A stretch of DNA of 64,000 bases from Actinoplanes lutulentus. Lineage in GTDB: Bacteria > Actinomycetota > Actinomycetes > Mycobacteriales > Micromonosporaceae. Both the position numbers and the translations under genes were made by a program. The stretch spans positions 372,001 to 436,000 of the forward strand of contig NZ_QLMJ01000005.1 in the NCBI RefSeq assembly GCF_003259845.1. Direction: 5' to 3'. The notes under the pieces are model-generated. The model had not been told where the DNA came from, searched no databases, and saw only the letters and a program-made list of their open reading frames with translations. This document shows, in pieces, positions 62,992-64,000 of the stretch; the stretch's first letter is position 1; each line of letters opens with the position of its first letter.

Positions 62992-63156
62992 CGTGTCGAG
63001 TTGAGGCGCGTATCGAACCCGTAATCGACACAGGGCAGGCGGTTCGCGGGGTATGTGTCGAGTTAAGGCGCGTATCGAACCCGTAATCGACACAAGGCAG
63101 GCGATCCGCGGGGCGCGTGTCGAGTTTGGGGGCGTAGCGAACCCGAAGTCGACACG
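62992..63156. repeat. Three-unit 61-bp palindromic array, copy B (inverted)
   Basis: On the minus strand the order and type of the three units equal copy A at 18753-18919: one unit with ACGCCCCC, then two with ACGCGCCT. Core arms are GTGTCGAGTTGAGG and ACCCGTAATCGACAC on the plus strand. Confidence 0.85.
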
Positions 63157-63311
63157 CCCGATCTGGCCCGCGAGATCTTGGGCCGCTGTTCCTGTCGGGG
63201 TGTGGTTCGGGGACCACGATCGCCACGGGAGGACTGGGGCGGAGAAAGTGATCACGACGAGTGTCCGCTGCCAGCGGGATTTCCATTGACCAGCCGAGCC
63301 GGCCGGATCCT

Positions 63312-63403
63312 GTCGCAGGGTAGATCAGGTCGCACATATAACGCCACCGTGTGCCCGGGTCCACGCCCTGGCCGTGCTGAAGTCACACAGACCGCAACCG
63401 TGC
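63312..63403. repeat. GTGCGACCTGATC dispersed repeat, copies 2 and 3
   Basis: Copy 2 (63312-63354) matches 52752-52792 in inverted orientation. Copy 3 (about 63366-63403) is a more diverged neighbour with AGTCACACAGACCGCAACCG on the plus strand. Confidence 0.7.
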
Positions 63404-63459
63404 GACCCCATCCACGCTGAACCGAGCATCCGTGCGCTCCCGTCCACACGCCCCGAGCC

Positions 63460-63597
63460 GCGAGCCCACCGTGTGCTCCCGTCTGTGGTTGCTGCGAGCC
63501 CACCGTGTGCTTCCGTCTCCGGTTGCTGCGAGCCCACTGTGTGTTCCCGTTTTCGGTTGTCGCGCGCCTACCGTGTGCCTTCGGCCCGCTCGTTGCC
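63460..63597. repeat. 34-bp tandem repeat, four units
   Basis: Units start GCGAGCCCACCGTGTGC and end GGTTGCT, at 63460, 63494, 63528 and 63562 (the last is diverged and 36 bp). The ACCGTGTGC core also appears at 19071-19134. Confidence 0.8.
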
Positions 63598-63600
63598 GCG

Positions 63601-63645
63601 ATCTTGTGCGCTTGTGGTTGACGGGTGGGCGCAAGCTCACAAGAT
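63601..63645. repeat. GATCTTGTGAG palindrome, copy 3
   Basis: Arms ATCTTGTGCGCTTG and CAAGCTCACAAGAT differ at one position. The inner GGTTGAC is the complement of the GTCAACC seen in the other copies. Confidence 0.8.
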
Positions 63646-63708
63646 TGGGTGCCGGGGCGCGGGACTGATGCCGGAGCGGCGCGACCTTGGCGAGTTCCGG
63701 TCGAAATG

Positions 63709-63815
63709 CGAGCGCCGAGCGCCCCCGAGCACCGGGCCCGAGCGGCGAGCGCCGAGCACCCCCGAGCACCCGAGCGCCGAGCACCCGAGCGCCGGGCCCG
63801 AGCACCGAGCACCCA
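63709..63815. repeat. GAGCACC / GAGCGCCG short tandem repeat
   Basis: An irregular run of 7-9-base units such as CGAGCGCCGAGCACCC. It is pure GC-rich slippage-type sequence. Confidence 0.7.
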
Positions 63816-63852
63816 CCCCGCGACGGCGCGCGCTTCACCCTGTACCCAAGAA

Positions 63853-63886
63853 TTTCAGTTTTGAAGTTTCAGATTTTAAGTAGTAT
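63853..63886 (+). promoter_or_regulatory. AT-rich double repeat and -10 box before the MarR gene
   Basis: Two adjacent 14-bp repeats, TTTCAGTTTTGAAG (63853-63866) and TTTCAGATTTTAAG (63867-63880), differ at two positions and abut TAGTAT (63881-63886), a likely -10 box ten bases before the ATG. They stand out from the GC-rich surroundings and suit an autoregulatory operator. Confidence 0.6.
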
Positions 63887-63896
63887 GCTTCGGGGC

Positions 63897-64000
63897 ATGG
63901 CCGAACCGCTCAGCGTGACCCAGTTGCAGCACTGGCGCACCTTCCTCGAGAGCTCCTGGGCACTGCACACCCGCCTTGAGGACGAGTTGCGCGCCGCGAC
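63897..64000 (+). CDS. MarR-type regulator (3' end cut by window)
   Basis: Only 34 codons are visible, starting MAEPLSVTQLQHWRTFLESS and continuing LHTRLEDELRAA, the usual N-terminal dimerisation helices of MarR regulators. There is no Shine-Dalgarno sequence; the AT-rich double repeat upstream supports a self-controlled, possibly leaderless gene. Confidence 0.65.
   Translation, partial: MAEPLSVTQLQHWRTFLESSWALHTRLEDELRAA

Larger units (their letters stand above)
62585..63896. other. Gene-free, repeat-filled interval of 1.3 kb
   Basis: Holds an 18-bp tandem repeat, the inverted copy of the 61-bp array, two copies of the GTGCGACCTGATC repeat, a 34-bp array, the third GATCTTGTGAG palindrome and a GAGCACC-type repeat. 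Long open frames on the minus strand (for example 62639-63364) are built from these repeats and have no start signals. Confidence 0.7.

Noticed and set aside
62639..63364. 241-residue minus-strand open frame in the right-hand repeat region
   Set aside because: It is made of the 61-bp array and other repeats, has no ribosome site and no conserved domain.
63460..63597. CRISPR array
   Set aside because: Units are directly tandem with no unique spacers and no cas genes are in the window.

Overview
The window is high-GC actinobacterial chromosome. Lsr2, F420-dependent enzymes (including a convincing F420-dependent glucose-6-phosphate dehydrogenase), many GTG/TTG starts, frequent ATGA/GTGA overlaps and several TAnnnT-N6-9-ATG leaderless starts suggest an actinomycete. 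Gene content and the intergenic repeat style resemble Micromonosporaceae, Actinoplanes in particular (inference). No tRNA, rRNA, CRISPR, phage or transposase gene was seen.

Layout. 1-5.8 kb: end of a DUF456 membrane protein, a D,D-carboxypeptidase with a coupled upstream gene, Lsr2, a MarR/luciferase-like monooxygenase (LLM) pair, and a partner-switch-like pair (anti-sigma-type ATPase and SpoIIE-type phosphatase). 5.9-14.1 kb: a one-piece sigma factor/zinc-finger/membrane/glycoside-hydrolase protein, fgd, a glycosyltransferase, an LLM oxidoreductase with a HAD phosphatase, and a sodium:solute symporter with small downstream proteins. 14.1-25.1 kb: secreted enzymes (sugar dehydrogenase-like lipoprotein, TAP-family peptidase, gamma-glutamyltransferase), a hybrid sensor kinase, a beta-propeller protein with TrmB, and an EamA exporter. 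25.3-32.1 kb: PAC2, EcsC and lipoprotein genes, then two cation/proton antiporters from different families, one followed by and one fused to a UBP-type zinc finger, the second preceded by a mini KhtT-like regulator. 32.3-38.7 kb: trehalose synthesis from glycogen (glgX/treX-treY-treZ, overlapping) ending in a yidD paralogue. 38.7-44.0 kb: membrane-anchored solute-binding protein, polytopic membrane protein, PP2C phosphatase and a GGDEF-EAL protein. 44.1-46.7 kb: HrpB helicase.

46.7-58.3 kb is a purine catabolism region: OHCU decarboxylase, hydroxyisourate hydrolase, urate oxidase and 8-oxoguanine deaminase in one coupled operon, then malate synthase and a CitE-like lyase, then (after an acidic membrane protein and a redoxin) allantoinase, allantoicase and an APH-like kinase. 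Together they lead from guanine-type purines through urate and allantoin towards glyoxylate and malate. 58.3-62.6 kb holds a transglutaminase-like protein, a PIMT-like methyltransferase, an acetyltransferase, a phospholipase D-like enzyme and a 42-residue membrane protein. The right edge cuts a MarR-type regulator.

Four gene-poor stretches (18.7-19.1, 23.2-24.2, 52.6-53.2 and 62.6-63.9 kb) are built of short tandem and dispersed palindromic repeats. At least four repeat families recur between them; one three-unit array occurs at 18.75 kb and again, inverted, at 63.0 kb. Besides these, the most unusual items are the sigma-hydrolase fusion, the UBP-finger antiporters, a hairpin covering the ribosome site of the GGDEF-EAL gene, and a perfect 22-bp palindrome ahead of malate synthase.
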